Shown here in pieces: positions 19,667-28,638 of a DNA stretch of 64,000 nt. The stretch comes from Rickettsia bellii RML369-C (GTDB lineage: Bacteria > Pseudomonadota > Alphaproteobacteria > Rickettsiales > Rickettsiaceae): assembly GCF_000012385.1 (NCBI RefSeq), contig NC_007940.1, positions 1 to 64,000 of the forward strand. The letters are read 5' to 3'. How positions within the stretch are numbered: the stretch's first letter is position 1; every line of letters starts with the position of its first letter. Under the pieces are notes generated by a model. That model was not told the origin of the DNA. It saw only the letters and a list, made by a program, of their open reading frames with translations, and did not search any database. Made by a program: the position numbers and the translations under genes.

Positions 19667-20538
19667 ATTTTTTTGCTCATGGCTTTTTTTTCGGAATATA
19701 TTATAAATAAAGTTGCCGGAATTATTATTACTGCCCCGTGCAATGTACTTTTGTCTGGAAACTCGTTAAATATGAAATATGCTGCTATTGCCGAAATCAC
19801 AAGCTCTAAATATCTATAAGGAGCGGTGGCGGTAGCATCTACCATAGAAAAAGCTTTAAGTAGCAAGAATAATATTAAACTCCCGCTACTGCCTAAGATA
19901 AATAACAACGCTAATTCAAAAAGAGTTGGAGTAAGCCAGTAGTTAGCTGCAGCAGGTATCGATACCACAGCAGTTACTATTGCTGAATAAAATAGCATAC
20001 TAATCATTGACTCTTTTACCACAAATTTTTTGTTTATAATATCAAGCATGGCAAATGAAATAGCTGCTAAAACAAAATAAAGCATTTCGGGGTTAAAATC
20101 CTCAGCATGAGGTTTAAGCGTAATTACTAACCCAACGAATCCTACTATTGTCACTACCCATCTTTGCCAAATGATATTTTCATTAAGAAAAAATACGGCA
20201 AGTATTAAAGTAAATAGAGGGATAGAAAAACTTATAACAGTCGCAGTAGTAACAGGTGCAATACTTAAGCCGTAAGTCCATGAAGTCATACCGAAAAACA
20301 ATAATAATCCTCTTAAAATATGAACAAAAGGACGACTTGTTTTTAAGGTATTTTTACCATAATAAACAACGAAAGGTAATAAAACTATACTACTGAAGAA
20401 AAAACGGAAAAAAGCTACTTCAAAGCTATGCAACCTAGTTCCTAAATATTTAGACATTACATCGTTAGCACTACTACTTACTAAACTAAGTAAGAACCAA
20501 CCTATACCTATTGAATATGTTTTTAATGCATCATTCAT
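19663..20538 (-). CDS. sam: S-adenosylmethionine uptake transporter (EamA/DMT family)
   Basis: 291 residues, ten membrane segments, two EamA repeats. The sequence is nearly the same as I recall for the experimentally studied R. prowazekii Sam transporter (for example [20 protein letters not shown], and [13 protein letters not shown] at the C-terminal repeat). It imports SAM from the host cytosol. This matters because Rickettsia often have a degraded SAM synthetase gene. It is translationally coupled (4-base overlap) to the MFS gene downstream. Confidence 0.9.
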   Translation of the reverse strand: MNDALKTYSIGIGWFLLSLVSSSANDVMSKYLGTRLHSFEVAFFRFFFSSIVLLPFVVYYGKNTLKTSRPFVHILRGLLLFFGMTSWTYGLSIAPVTTATVISFSIPLFTLILAVFFLNENIIWQRWVVTIVGFVGLVITLKPHAEDFNPEMLYFVLAAISFAMLDIINKKFVVKESMISMLFYSAIVTAVVSIPAAANYWLTPTLFELALLFILGSSGSLILFLLLKAFSMVDATATAPYRYLELVISAIAAYFIFNEFPDKSTLHGAVIIIPATLFIIYSEKKAMSKKI

Positions 20539-20578
20539 TAATATACTCCAGTAATTTCTATAATTTTATTTAAATTTC

Positions 20579-20608
20579 TTGACTTTTGATATGAAAGAAT
20601 CTTATCTT
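20579..20608 (+). promoter_or_regulatory. Possible sigma-70 promoter for the OmpW-like gene
   Basis: TTGACT at 20579-20584 is followed after 18 bases by TATCTT at 20603-20608, about 80 bases before the porin ATG. The -35 is good and the -10 is moderate. In AT-rich DNA such matches arise easily. Confidence 0.35.
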
Positions 20609-20689
20609 CTAAAAAATATAAATACATAACGATGAAAAGCTTATATTATAATATAATAATGAATTTTAAGCAAGTAAAGGATTGTAACT

Positions 20690-21427
20690 ATGATAAGAAT
20701 GTCTAAAAGGTTAGGAGTAATTTTGTTTGTATCATGCATAAGCATTAATAGCTTTGCTAAAAGCATGGAAGCTGATGTAAATGCTGTACCGGAATATAAT
20801 TATGATAATATTCCATATTATGAAAATGAAGGAAGTTTACTCGTTAAAATGCGTCTAAACGGAGTTTTTGCACATGCTAAGCAAAAAAACTTACCTGCTC
20901 CTACAGTTCCTCAACCTCTTCCAGTAGGTGAGTTTGTAAAAAATGGTTATGGTGGTGATATATCTACTACTATATTCTTCAACAATTATTTTGCTACTGA
21001 ATTATCTTTAGGTTTTAATGTTTTACGTACTAAAAATTCAGTGCTTAGTAATGTATCTTATAACTATGGCGTTGGAGCAACACCTGGTAAAAGTAAGCCT
21101 CTTTATATGATTCCGGCAACAATTACAGGACAATTTCATGTAGCACCTTTCGGTGGTATTAGACCTTATGTAGGGTTAGGTTATCATGGTTCATATATGA
21201 TCACTCAATCTAGCGGTATTAAGATAAGAAACGGAAATGGTTTTGTAGGACAAATAGGTCTGGATTTCTATGCTAAAGATGATACAGTAATAAATTTAGA
21301 CATAAAACAATATTATTTAAATCCTAAAATTGTATATAAGCCAAGTTTAGTAGGAAATCAAAATATTACCTCTAGAACTAAGCTTAATCCTTTAGTAGTT
21401 TCTATAGGTATAGGATTTAGTTTTTAA
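20690..21427 (+). CDS. OmpW-like outer-membrane beta-barrel protein
   Basis: 245 residues. A signal peptide is visible after [23 protein letters not shown]. The mature part alternates hydrophobic residues like a small beta-barrel, with [17 protein letters not shown] and [14 protein letters not shown] typical of the OmpW/OprG group. It ends in a C-terminal aromatic residue (IGIGFSF), as needed for BAM-dependent insertion. The start may be ATG 20690 or ATG 20699 (MSKRLG). The likely role is a small channel or surface-exposed protein. Confidence 0.85.
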   Translation: MIRMSKRLGVILFVSCISINSFAKSMEADVNAVPEYNYDNIPYYENEGSLLVKMRLNGVFAHAKQKNLPAPTVPQPLPVGEFVKNGYGGDISTTIFFNNYFATELSLGFNVLRTKNSVLSNVSYNYGVGATPGKSKPLYMIPATITGQFHVAPFGGIRPYVGLGYHGSYMITQSSGIKIRNGNGFVGQIGLDFYAKDDTVINLDIKQYYLNPKIVYKPSLVGNQNITSRTKLNPLVVSIGIGFSF

Positions 21428-21478
21428 TTTTAAGTGTCATACTGCGACGATTTTGTTATGTGAGCTGGGAAACATCCT

Positions 21479-21602
21479 AGGTGTCATCCCGTGGCTTGCT
21501 AACTAGATAAAGAAAATAATAAAAAATACAAATACGATAAGTTTTTAAAAATAAAAGCTCGATTTATCTCGCTTTATGCTGGATCTAGTTAGCAAGCCAC
21601 GG
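21479..21602 (+). repeat. RPE interrupted by the IS110 element
   Basis: The left arm GTGTCATCCCGTGGCTTGCT (21481 on) pairs with ATCTAGTTAGCAAGCCACGG, which ends at 21602. The rest of the expected right arm, GATGAC, is found at 22810-22815 after the insertion sequence. The common downstream RPE tail (GGGCGTTTTCTGATCCATGC, then GCCGCCACGGGATGAC-like sequence) follows to about 22865. Removing 21603-22809 restores an uninterrupted palindrome. Confidence 0.85.
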
Positions 21603-22809
21603 TATTGTAAGAAAAGAAAGTGATATAATATAAGTTATAAATGTAATATAAACATTTATAAGAGAGTGTTAATACCCTATATAATGATATAGGGTATTAA
21701 GCGGGCATAAGCGACCGTCACGGTATAGTAGGTTTTATACGACCGGAGTCATCAAGGTACTATAGCCCGACTCTCGAGAAGTTTGAATAGTTGGAAGGGA
21801 TGCGATAAGCACGCCCGATTACAATCCTAAACAATATAAAATCTCGAGGTACATATGATAAAATATCACAAACATATAGGAATTGATATAGGAAAATATA
21901 ATTTTGTAGTAGGAATAGAGGGCATAAAAGATACAAAAGAATATGAGAATACAAGTTTCGGTATATTTGAATTTATTAATGATAATAAGGATATTTTAGC
22001 AAACTCTCTAACTGTAGTTGAAACAACAGGCGGATATGAACTAGAGTTATTGTATAGCTTATGTGAAAGAGGTTATGTAGTACATAGAGCAGATGCAAGA
22101 AAGGTAAAGAATTTTATCAGATCATATGGTAATAGTGCAAAAACAGATAAGTTAGATGCTAAAGCATTAGGATTATATGGTAAGGAGCGAGCAGATAAGC
22201 TTGAAGTATTTAAGCCTGAATCAAAACAAAATATACAATTATTTCGGTTAGTACAAAGACGGAATGATTTAAAGCAAATGTTAGTTGCCGAAAAGAATAG
22301 ATTACAACAAGCAAATACAGATAAGTTTGTTAAAAATAGCTGTATAAATATGATAGATGTTTTAAGTAATCAAATTACAGAGATTACTAATCAGGTAGAA
22401 GTGATTATATCATCAGATCAGCTGTTAAAAGCAAAGCATGAGATATTGAAAGAGATAAATGGCATTGGTAATATAGTTGCTTTTGAGTTATTAATATTAT
22501 TACCGGAGTTAGGGAAGTTAACAAGACGGCAGATTGCTTCTCTTGCAGGGCTTGCTCCAAAAGCTAATGATAGTGGTAAATATCAAGGATATAGAAAGGT
22601 AGGACATGGTAGAGCAGGAGTCAAGCCTATACTATTCCTTGCTGCTATGTCAGCCCGTAATAGCAAGACTTCTGGTTTAAGACTCTTTTATGAGCGACTC
22701 ATTAACAATGGTAAAAAGAAAATGGTCGCTCTTACCGCTTTAATGCGTAAAATTATTGTCATCGCTAATGCTAAATTAAAATCTCTTCTTTTTAATTTAA
22801 AACATAGTT
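21603..22809 (+). mobile_element. IS110-family insertion sequence inserted in an RPE
   Basis: About 1.2 kb, containing a non-coding left region of about 250 bases and one DEDD transposase gene. The boundaries come from the disrupted RPE: CCACGG just left of 21603 and GATGAC from 22810. Removing the element rejoins them as CCACGGGATGAC, the RPE consensus. No inverted repeats and no target duplication are seen, as is usual for IS110. The exact ends are uncertain by one or two bases because the shared core dinucleotide cannot be resolved. An extended -10 box TGATATAAT at 21621-21629 may start the non-coding RNA. Confidence 0.87.
21671..21848 (+). ncRNA. Candidate bridge RNA (seekRNA) of the IS110 element
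   Basis: A perfect 12-bp hairpin comes first (21671-21682 with 21687-21698, loop AATG). The second part has an outer stem CGGGC 21702-21706/GCCCG 21765-21769 and an inner hairpin GTATA 21723-21727/TATAC 21736-21740. Its internal loop holds GTCACGG (21717-21723; left target GCCACGG with one G-U pair) and AGTCATC (21747-21753; complement of the right target GATGACT). The third part has an outer stem CTCGAG 21773-21778/21843-21848 and an inner stem GGG..TGC/GCA..CCC. Its loop holds ATAGTTG (21787-21793; equals the right end 22804-22810) and TTACAAT (21819-21825; complement of the left end ATTGTAA 21604-21610). This is the IS621 bridge-RNA plan. Transcript ends are guesses. Confidence 0.85.
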
Positions 22810-22811
22810 GA
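21855..22811 (+). CDS. IS110-family transposase (bridge-RNA-guided recombinase)
   Basis: 318 residues. The N-terminal RuvC-like DEDD domain shows Asp in GIDIGKYNFVVG, Glu in VVETTGGYE, and two Asp in SAKTDKLDAKALG. A coiled linker follows. The C-terminal Transposase_20 domain has INGIGNIVAFELLILLPELG and RRQIASLAGLAPKANDSGKY, with the conserved serine region. The frame looks intact, so the element may be active. The TGA stop (22809-22811) spans the right boundary: T belongs to the element and GA to the target RPE. The DEDD sites and Ser nucleophile act together with the upstream RNA in known relatives. Confidence 0.93.
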   Translation: MIKYHKHIGIDIGKYNFVVGIEGIKDTKEYENTSFGIFEFINDNKDILANSLTVVETTGGYELELLYSLCERGYVVHRADARKVKNFIRSYGNSAKTDKLDAKALGLYGKERADKLEVFKPESKQNIQLFRLVQRRNDLKQMLVAEKNRLQQANTDKFVKNSCINMIDVLSNQITEITNQVEVIISSDQLLKAKHEILKEINGIGNIVAFELLILLPELGKLTRRQIASLAGLAPKANDSGKYQGYRKVGHGRAGVKPILFLAAMSARNSKTSGLRLFYERLINNGKKKMVALTALMRKIIVIANAKLKSLLFNLKHS

Positions 22812-22909
22812 TGACTACCTTAGGGCGTTTTCTGATCCATGCAACAATGCTGCCACGGGATGACAGAAGATATAATTCACGCAAACATATAAATAAAACA
22901 TATTAACTT

Positions 22910-24307
22910 ATGTCCTTACAGATTATCCAATTATTATATCTCGTAGATGCTATTTGCTTTATTCTATCGCTCAAGTTTTTGTCATCACAGAAGCAAGCAC
23001 GTTTAGGCAATACTATAGGTATTTTAGGGATGACAATAGCAGTCGGTGTTACTTTCTTTCTGCCTGATTTTGCCCATAAATTACCCATTATAGCTACTAT
23101 ATTAGTTGGGGGCATAATAGGCGGGGTAATTGCTCTTAAAATTTCTATGACGGCAATGCCGCAATTAGTTGCAGGCTTTCACTCTTTTGTTGGTCTTGCT
23201 GCGGTATTTGTATCTTATGCTACTGTACTTACACCTGAAAATTTTGCTATAGGTATTGCAGGAAGCTTGCCTATCAGTTCTTTGATAGAGATATCACTAG
23301 GTGTATCTATAGGTGCTTTAACTTTTAGCGGTTCAATTATTGCTTTTTTAAAGCTACAAGGCTTAATGAAAAGCAGCCCATTAAAATTTTATGGTCAGCA
23401 ATATGTATGTTTACTGACAACAATATTATTAGTCGCATTAATAGTGTTATTTATTCGCTCAGAAAATATATTTCTATTTAATCTAATAATATTACTATCC
23501 TTACTAATTGGGGTATTGTTAATAATACCGGTAGGTGGTGCTGATATGCCAGTTATAGTATCGATGCTAAATTCTTATTCAGGTTTTGCAGCAGCAGGTA
23601 TAGGTTTTACCCTTAGTAATAGCTTGTTGATTATTACCGGAGCTTTAGTTGGTAGTAGCGGTGCTATACTTAGCTATATAATGTGTAAGGCAATGAATCG
23701 CTCCTTAATCAAAGTTATTTTTGGTGCATTTTTACCAGCTCCTAGCGGTGCTAGTAAAAATATAGATGATGATAAGATAGCAAAAGCAAGCTGCCCTGAA
23801 GATGCAGCAAATTTATTGCGTAATGCATCATCTGTTATAATTGTTCCTGGTTATGGTATGGCAGTAGCTCAGTCTCAGCATATTATAAAAGAAATGGTTG
23901 ATATATTAGAAGGGTTAGATGTTAACGTACGTTTTGCTGTACATCCTGTAGCAGGTAGAATGCCTGGACATATGAATGTGCTACTTGCCGAAGCTAATAT
24001 TGACTATGAGAAAGTTTTAGAGCTTGAAGAGATTAACAGAGATTTCGCTACTACCGATATAGTTTTAGTTATTGGAGCAAATGATGTAACTAATCCAGCT
24101 GCCAAAAATGATCCAGATAGCCCGATTTATGGTATGCCCGTTTTAGATGTCGAAAAAGCTCGTAGCGTTTTGTTTATTAAACGTTCTATGGCTTCAGGAT
24201 ATGCTGGTATAGAAAATGAGTTATTTTATCACGACAATACCTTTATGTTATTTGGTGATGCTAAGAAAGTAGTTGAAGAGATTGTCAAGTTTCTAAATGA
24301 AGATTGA
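22910..24307 (+). CDS. pntB: NAD(P) transhydrogenase subunit beta
   Basis: 465 residues. The first half is the membrane domain (about nine segments). The C-terminal third is the NADP-binding domain III, with VPGYGMAVAQSQ, HPVAGRMPGHMNVLLAEA and IGANDVTNPAA. The enzyme uses the proton gradient to reduce NADP+ with NADH. Its partner subunits pntAA and pntAB lie 23 kb away (47044-48728) on the other strand, so the complex is encoded at two loci. The ATG at 22910 has no strong ribosome site, and an RPE remnant lies just upstream. Confidence 0.96.
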   Translation: MSLQIIQLLYLVDAICFILSLKFLSSQKQARLGNTIGILGMTIAVGVTFFLPDFAHKLPIIATILVGGIIGGVIALKISMTAMPQLVAGFHSFVGLAAVFVSYATVLTPENFAIGIAGSLPISSLIEISLGVSIGALTFSGSIIAFLKLQGLMKSSPLKFYGQQYVCLLTTILLVALIVLFIRSENIFLFNLIILLSLLIGVLLIIPVGGADMPVIVSMLNSYSGFAAAGIGFTLSNSLLIITGALVGSSGAILSYIMCKAMNRSLIKVIFGAFLPAPSGASKNIDDDKIAKASCPEDAANLLRNASSVIIVPGYGMAVAQSQHIIKEMVDILEGLDVNVRFAVHPVAGRMPGHMNVLLAEANIDYEKVLELEEINRDFATTDIVLVIGANDVTNPAAKNDPDSPIYGMPVLDVEKARSVLFIKRSMASGYAGIENELFYHDNTFMLFGDAKKVVEEIVKFLNED

Positions 24308-24361
24308 CTTAAATAACACCATTTGTTATAATCTTTCTTATTAAGCTAAAAAACAAATACC

Positions 24362-24931
24362 ATGAATTCCCAAAAAATATTACCGCTACTTCCAAAAGCT
24401 ACGGCTATGTGGTTAATTGAAAACACCTCATTAACTTTTAAGCAGATTGCTGATTTTTGTGGTATTCATGAACTTGAAATAAAAGGTATGGCAGATGGTG
24501 AAGTAGCACAATCTATTAAAGGTCTTGATCCGATTGCAAATGGTCAGCTAACTCTGGAGGAAATTGATCGTTGTAGCAAAGACCCTAAAAATGTCCTACA
24601 AATTTCTCATAGCCCTGCCTATGAATTAATGAAGAATCAGAAAAAACAGCGTGCTAAATATACACCAATTGCAAGACGTCAAGATAAACCTGATGCTATA
24701 TACTGGTTACTACGTAATTATCCAGATATTCAAGATAATCAAGTAGTTAAGCTTATTGGTACTACTAAAACTACCATCGATGCTATTAGAACCCGCAGCC
24801 ATTGGAATATGAAATCTATTCACCCACGTGACCCTGTATTGCTTGGACTTTGTAGCCAAGTCGAACTAAATAAGGTAGTAGCAGTGCTAGAATCCGCATC
24901 AAGCCACAACAAAGAAACTAAAGAGTCTTAA
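24362..24931 (+). CDS. TrcR-like DUF1013 protein
   Basis: 189 residues of the alphaproteobacterial DUF1013 family. Recognisable features are KATAMWLIENTSLTFKQIAD, a helix-turn-helix-like start, a conserved central PIARRQDKPDAIYWLLRNYP, and IGTTKTTIDAIRTRSHWNM near the end. In Caulobacter the member TrcR travels with RNA polymerase and affects cell-cycle transcription, so a transcription role is inferred here. The gene is intact and alone. Confidence 0.88.
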   Translation: MNSQKILPLLPKATAMWLIENTSLTFKQIADFCGIHELEIKGMADGEVAQSIKGLDPIANGQLTLEEIDRCSKDPKNVLQISHSPAYELMKNQKKQRAKYTPIARRQDKPDAIYWLLRNYPDIQDNQVVKLIGTTKTTIDAIRTRSHWNMKSIHPRDPVLLGLCSQVELNKVVAVLESASSHNKETKES

Positions 24932-24939
24932 GACAAAAA

Positions 24940-25080
24940 ACATCATTGTGAGAAGAAACTGAAAGTTCGACTAATTAATCTCAGGAATTCTACTTTATGA
25001 GATTGCCATGTCGATTCTACGAATCTCCTCTGACGACTCTCGATCCACACGAGAAATGCCATCACACGACATCGAGCGTT
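24940..25080 (+). repeat. Degenerate dispersed repeat (CATTGYGAG type)
   Basis: CATTGTGAGAAGAAACTGAA, TCTCAGGAATTC, TGAGATTGCCATG and GACGACTCTCGATCCAC match, with mutations, the better-kept copy at 49553-49656 and RPE flanks elsewhere. It fills the convergent gap between trcR and cvpA. No gene is seen in it. Confidence 0.5.
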
Positions 25081-25084
25081 TTTT

Positions 25085-25744
25085 CTAATCATCCACATCG
25101 GAAAATGCATCATTATCATTAAGCTCATCATCTAATTCTTGAGAAGATTGGTTATTTTCATCATTAGATTTGAAGTTACCTAAGTCTTTACTGTTTAAGG
25201 TTTTAACTGATTTTAAAGTTTCAACAGGGATAATAACTATTATGTTTTTATTTAATTCGTCAAAATATTCTGTAGTTAAAGAATCTTTAAGCACTCCCGA
25301 ATATTTATTGCTTTTGCTGCTTGCTATGAAATCCTCTAAAGATTTACTTTTATAATAATTTTCAGATGTAAAAATCATTGTTATAAAAAATATCACGGCT
25401 GAAATAGCAGCTCCTACTGCAAAACCGGCTAATAATCCCAAAAATCGATCAATAAAACCATTCCTCATAAATGAAATTATTGCTAGGAATTTATAGACGA
25501 TAAAAATGCATAAGATTAAAGAAATAATATAGGATATAACCCCGCTACTTATTACTCTTACAACCTCATTATGTACGTATTTGCTTATTATTTGCGAAAT
25601 ATGTGGATATAAGAAATATGTTAACATTATCGAGGTAATAAAACCAAGTATTCTTGTCGAAAAACCTATTATCCCTTGATATAGTCCAAAAAACGAAAAA
25701 AGTGTGATGATAGAAAAAATAGTAATATCAAAAAATGTGATCAT
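25085..25744 (-). CDS. CvpA family membrane protein
   Basis: 219 residues with four hydrophobic segments in the first 130 residues (ITFFDITIFSIITLFSFFGL, then LGLLAGFAVGAAISAVIFF), the CvpA/colicin V production pattern. The C-terminal tail is very acidic and Asn-rich (DDELNDNDAFSDVDD). CvpA proteins sit in the inner membrane and support envelope stress tolerance; the molecular role is not settled. The gene is divergent from algH. Confidence 0.82.
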   Translation of the reverse strand: MITFFDITIFSIITLFSFFGLYQGIIGFSTRILGFITSIMLTYFLYPHISQIISKYVHNEVVRVISSGVISYIISLILCIFIVYKFLAIISFMRNGFIDRFLGLLAGFAVGAAISAVIFFITMIFTSENYYKSKSLEDFIASSKSNKYSGVLKDSLTTEYFDELNKNIIVIIPVETLKSVKTLNSKDLGNFKSNDENNQSSQELDDELNDNDAFSDVDD

Positions 25745-25821
25745 TATTGTTAACTTCTATTGAATAATTGAATTTAAATCTTATATACTTAATAAATAAC
25801 TATTATAATACTAGTTTTATT

Positions 25822-26391
25822 ATGAATGATAAGATCTTTTATAACCTATCCGGTAAAACACTAGTTTCAACACCTTATGTAATTACAAAAGGTATCTACC
25901 ATAAATCCTTGATTTATATGTTATCACATACAGAAGAAGGTGCAATAGGATTAATGTTTAATCGTTTAGTAAATCATATAGATTTAAAATCATTTTTTAA
26001 AATAAAAAATGATGAAATAGTAAATCCTGTTATGGTGCCTATATATCTTGGCGGACCTGTAGAGCATGAAAAGGGATTCTTTTTGCATTCCACAGATTAT
26101 AATAAAAACTTATTATTAGATTTTCATAATGATTTAGCAGTAAGCTCTAATTTAGAAATTTCAGAAGATATAGCTTTCGGTAAAGGACCTAAAAACAGCT
26201 TATTAATTGTAGGATATACTGGGTGGAAAGCAGGGCAGCTTGAAAAAGAGCTAGAAGAAAATCTATGGCTGGTTATGGATTGTGATAAAGAATTTATTTT
26301 TGCTGATAACCCTGAAAATAAATGGCATAATGCGTTGAAGCATTTAGGCATTGATGAAGCACATTTCTCTTCTCAAGTAGGGAGTGCTTAA
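25822..26391 (+). CDS. YqgE/AlgH family protein (UPF0301)
   Basis: 189 residues from the ATG at 25822. An earlier start at 25768 would add 18 residues not found in the family. Landmarks are [28 protein letters not shown] and [21 protein letters not shown]. The biochemical function is unknown. The reading frame is intact, and an RPE follows the stop directly. Confidence 0.9.
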
Positions 26392-26395
26392 GTCG

Positions 26396-26605
26396 GCGTT
26401 ATTGCGTGGATCGAAAAGCATTCTCGGTGTCATCTAGTTGCTTGTCTACGGGATCTAGAAAAATAATAAAAAATACAAATACAGTAAGTTTTTAAAACTA
26501 AAAGCGTAGGTTATCTCGCTTTAGCTTGGATTCCCGCCGTTGCTGGGAATGACATCGATGGTGCTTTTCGATCTACCTAGGCAATGCCGTTATGGGATAA
26601 TAACA
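26396..26605 (+). repeat. Composite RPE cluster between algH and ftsY
   Basis: It contains the common GCGTGGATCGAAAAGCATTC motif, a GGTGTCATC...GGGATCTAG arm, the TATCTCGCTTTAGCTTGGAT core, GATTCCCGCCGTTGCTGGGAATGACATCGA, and another TTTTCGATC repeat up to the GGGATAATAACACC end. The arms are mutated, so it is an old composite. The 304-base gap holds nothing else that I can see. Confidence 0.7.
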
Positions 26606-26695
26606 CCGACAATACTTTTCGATCCATATAAAAAAAGTTAAAGGATCACAAATCATAATTATAACAACGCATTTTAGAATAAACATAAACAAAAA

Positions 26696-27607
26696 ATGAT
26701 TTCGATATTTAGCAAATTAAAGCAAGGTTTATCTAAGACCTCAGGTAAAATATCAGCAGGTATTGATAAGATATTTTATAAGAAAAAACTAGATGCAGAA
26801 ACATTAGAGGAATTGGAAGAGCTATTAATTTCGACTGATATGGGAAGTTTGGTAGCAGCTAAAATTATCGAAGATTTTAAATCGCTCAAATTCGATAAAG
26901 AAGTTGAAACTACCGAAATAAAAGAAACTCTTGCAAATCTTATTGAACAGCAATTATTAGAATCAGAAATTCCTTTTACTTTAAATGAAAATAAACTAAA
27001 CGTGGTTTTAGTATGCGGTGTTAATGGTGCAGGTAAAACAACCACTATCGGTAAGCTTGCTGCAATGTATGGAATGCAGGGTAAAAAAGTAGCAGTTGCC
27101 GCATGTGATACGTTCAGAGCCGCCGCCGTAAATCAGTTAGATAGTTGGGTAACCAGAGCAAAAGCTTTGCTTATTACCGGCGAAGAGGCAGCAGATCCTG
27201 CAAGCGTTGCTTATAGAGCGGTGGAGGAATCGATTAAGCAAGACATCGATATACTTTTTATTGACACGGCAGGCAGACTTCACAATAAAAAGAACTTGAT
27301 GGATGAGCTTACTAAGATTGTGAAAGTCATCAAAAAAGTAGATGAAAACCTCCCTACTCATAGCGTTTTAGTGATAGATGCTATTACCGGACAAAATACC
27401 TATAACCAAGTGGAGCATTTTAACGATGCTACTAATTTAACTGGTCTTATTGTAACCAAGCTTGACGGAAGTGCTAAAGCCGGTGTGATTGTCGGGGTGG
27501 TACAGAGATTTAATTTACCGATATATTTTATTGGTATAGGCGAACAGATAGAAGATTTGAAAATATTTAACCGACACGATTTTGCAAAAAGCTTAGTGGG
27601 GTTATAG
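26696..27607 (+). CDS. ftsY: Signal recognition particle receptor FtsY
   Basis: 303 residues, the short form lacking the long acidic N-terminal A domain. The NG domain is complete: GVNGAGKTTTIGKLA (P-loop), DTFRAAAVNQL, DTAGRLHNK and TKLDGSAKAG. It docks SRP-ribosome complexes at the inner membrane for co-translational insertion. Its SRP RNA partner is at 49459-49543. A large palindrome beginning directly at the stop may terminate it. Confidence 0.97.
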   Translation: MISIFSKLKQGLSKTSGKISAGIDKIFYKKKLDAETLEELEELLISTDMGSLVAAKIIEDFKSLKFDKEVETTEIKETLANLIEQQLLESEIPFTLNENKLNVVLVCGVNGAGKTTTIGKLAAMYGMQGKKVAVAACDTFRAAAVNQLDSWVTRAKALLITGEEAADPASVAYRAVEESIKQDIDILFIDTAGRLHNKKNLMDELTKIVKVIKKVDENLPTHSVLVIDAITGQNTYNQVEHFNDATNLTGLIVTKLDGSAKAGVIVGVVQRFNLPIYFIGIGEQIEDLKIFNRHDFAKSLVGL

Positions 27608-27704
27608 TAAACTGATTTGAACTTTGTGCTTCGTTGTTCGTCGTCTCGCCTATTATTATAGGCGTCGCTCCTCACGCCTGTCACAAAATTCAACTGAGTT
27701 TACT
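27606..27704 (+). repeat. Long imperfect palindrome after ftsY
   Basis: AGTAAACTGATTTGAACTTT at 27606 pairs imperfectly with AAAATTCAACTGAGTTTACT ending at 27704. Inside, TCGCCTATTATTATAGGCG forms a hairpin. It begins one base inside the ftsY stop codon region and may act as a terminator. A short RPE remnant (GGTATCATCCCGTGGGCAAG) follows. Confidence 0.65.
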
Positions 27705-27785
27705 CTCGGTATCATCCCGTGGGCAAGCTACGGGACGAAAAAACTGATCCATGCGGGGCAAGCCTCCTCGCAATGACGAAAACCT

Positions 27786-28385
27786 TTACCTATCATTTTT
27801 AGGTAAGCCTAAGCAATAATGTTTAAGAAACTTTCCATCGCTACTAATTAAATATACAAAATTAGAGTGTTTTAGTTCATATTTACCGGTTTCTGTATCA
27901 AATGTTTTTGGCTCATAAAATACTTTGAATTCATTAGCAACCTGTGTAATATCATCTATTGTACCGGTTAAACCTATGAAATTATTATCTATATTTTCAA
28001 GATATTTTTTGAGTACTTCACTTGTATCATTTATTGGGTCCAGAGTAATAAATACTGTCTGCACTACGATATTTTCTTTTTGTAAAATCTTTATAATATC
28101 CTCTATTTTTTTTAATGCATTCTCATCATCTAACGAGTAAGTAACGCCAAAGTAAATTAGGCTTAGATGTCCTTTTAAATCTTTATCATTAAAAACTTTC
28201 CCTTTTTGATCCTTAAGAGCGAATTTGATGGCTTGAGAATTATTTTTATCACTAACTTTCGTATTAATATAAATTTGAGATGGTTCAAACGAAGAGTAAA
28301 ATAAATATAGATATATTATGCCAGTGATTACAGCTAAGGCTATGAAGATTTTTATTAGGTACATTTGGTTTTTGTGTTTTTTCAT
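27786..28385 (-). CDS. SCO1/SenC-family protein lacking the copper-binding cysteines
   Basis: 199 residues. An N-terminal membrane anchor (residues 9-28) is followed by a thioredoxin-like domain (FALKDQKGKVFNDKDLKGHL, then VQTVFITLDPINDTSEVLKKYL, then KHSNFVYLIS). Active Sco proteins carry CxxxC after the first strand for Cu delivery to cytochrome oxidase. Here that site reads YFGVTYSLDDE, with no cysteine, although the distal His (in LKHSNF) remains. It is therefore probably not a normal copper chaperone. I would call it Sco2-like of unknown function. Confidence 0.85.
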   Translation of the reverse strand: MKKHKNQMYLIKIFIALAVITGIIYLYLFYSSFEPSQIYINTKVSDKNNSQAIKFALKDQKGKVFNDKDLKGHLSLIYFGVTYSLDDENALKKIEDIIKILQKENIVVQTVFITLDPINDTSEVLKKYLENIDNNFIGLTGTIDDITQVANEFKVFYEPKTFDTETGKYELKHSNFVYLISSDGKFLKHYCLGLPKNDR

Positions 28386-28638
28386 ACCCTGCCGAAATTA
28401 GTTAACAAAAATATATTATTAAAATAATTAGAAATAACTACAATTATAAAGCTTGTTAGTCTAGTAAATAAAGTAAAAATAATCATACATGCGTATAAAT
28501 ATTACAATATTTACTTAGTGTTATTTTTATCACATCAAATCTTTTTAGTTAAGATTTATTAATTAATTTATCTAAATTATTAAGCTAATCTAAAAGTTTA
28601 GATTTAATTAGAAAAAACAACTAAGTAATAGGTTGATT

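Noticed and set aside
21760-21954. Minus-strand 64-residue frame over the IS leader
   Set aside because: It lies antisense to the structured leader and the transposase start; the RNA explanation fits all the repeats.
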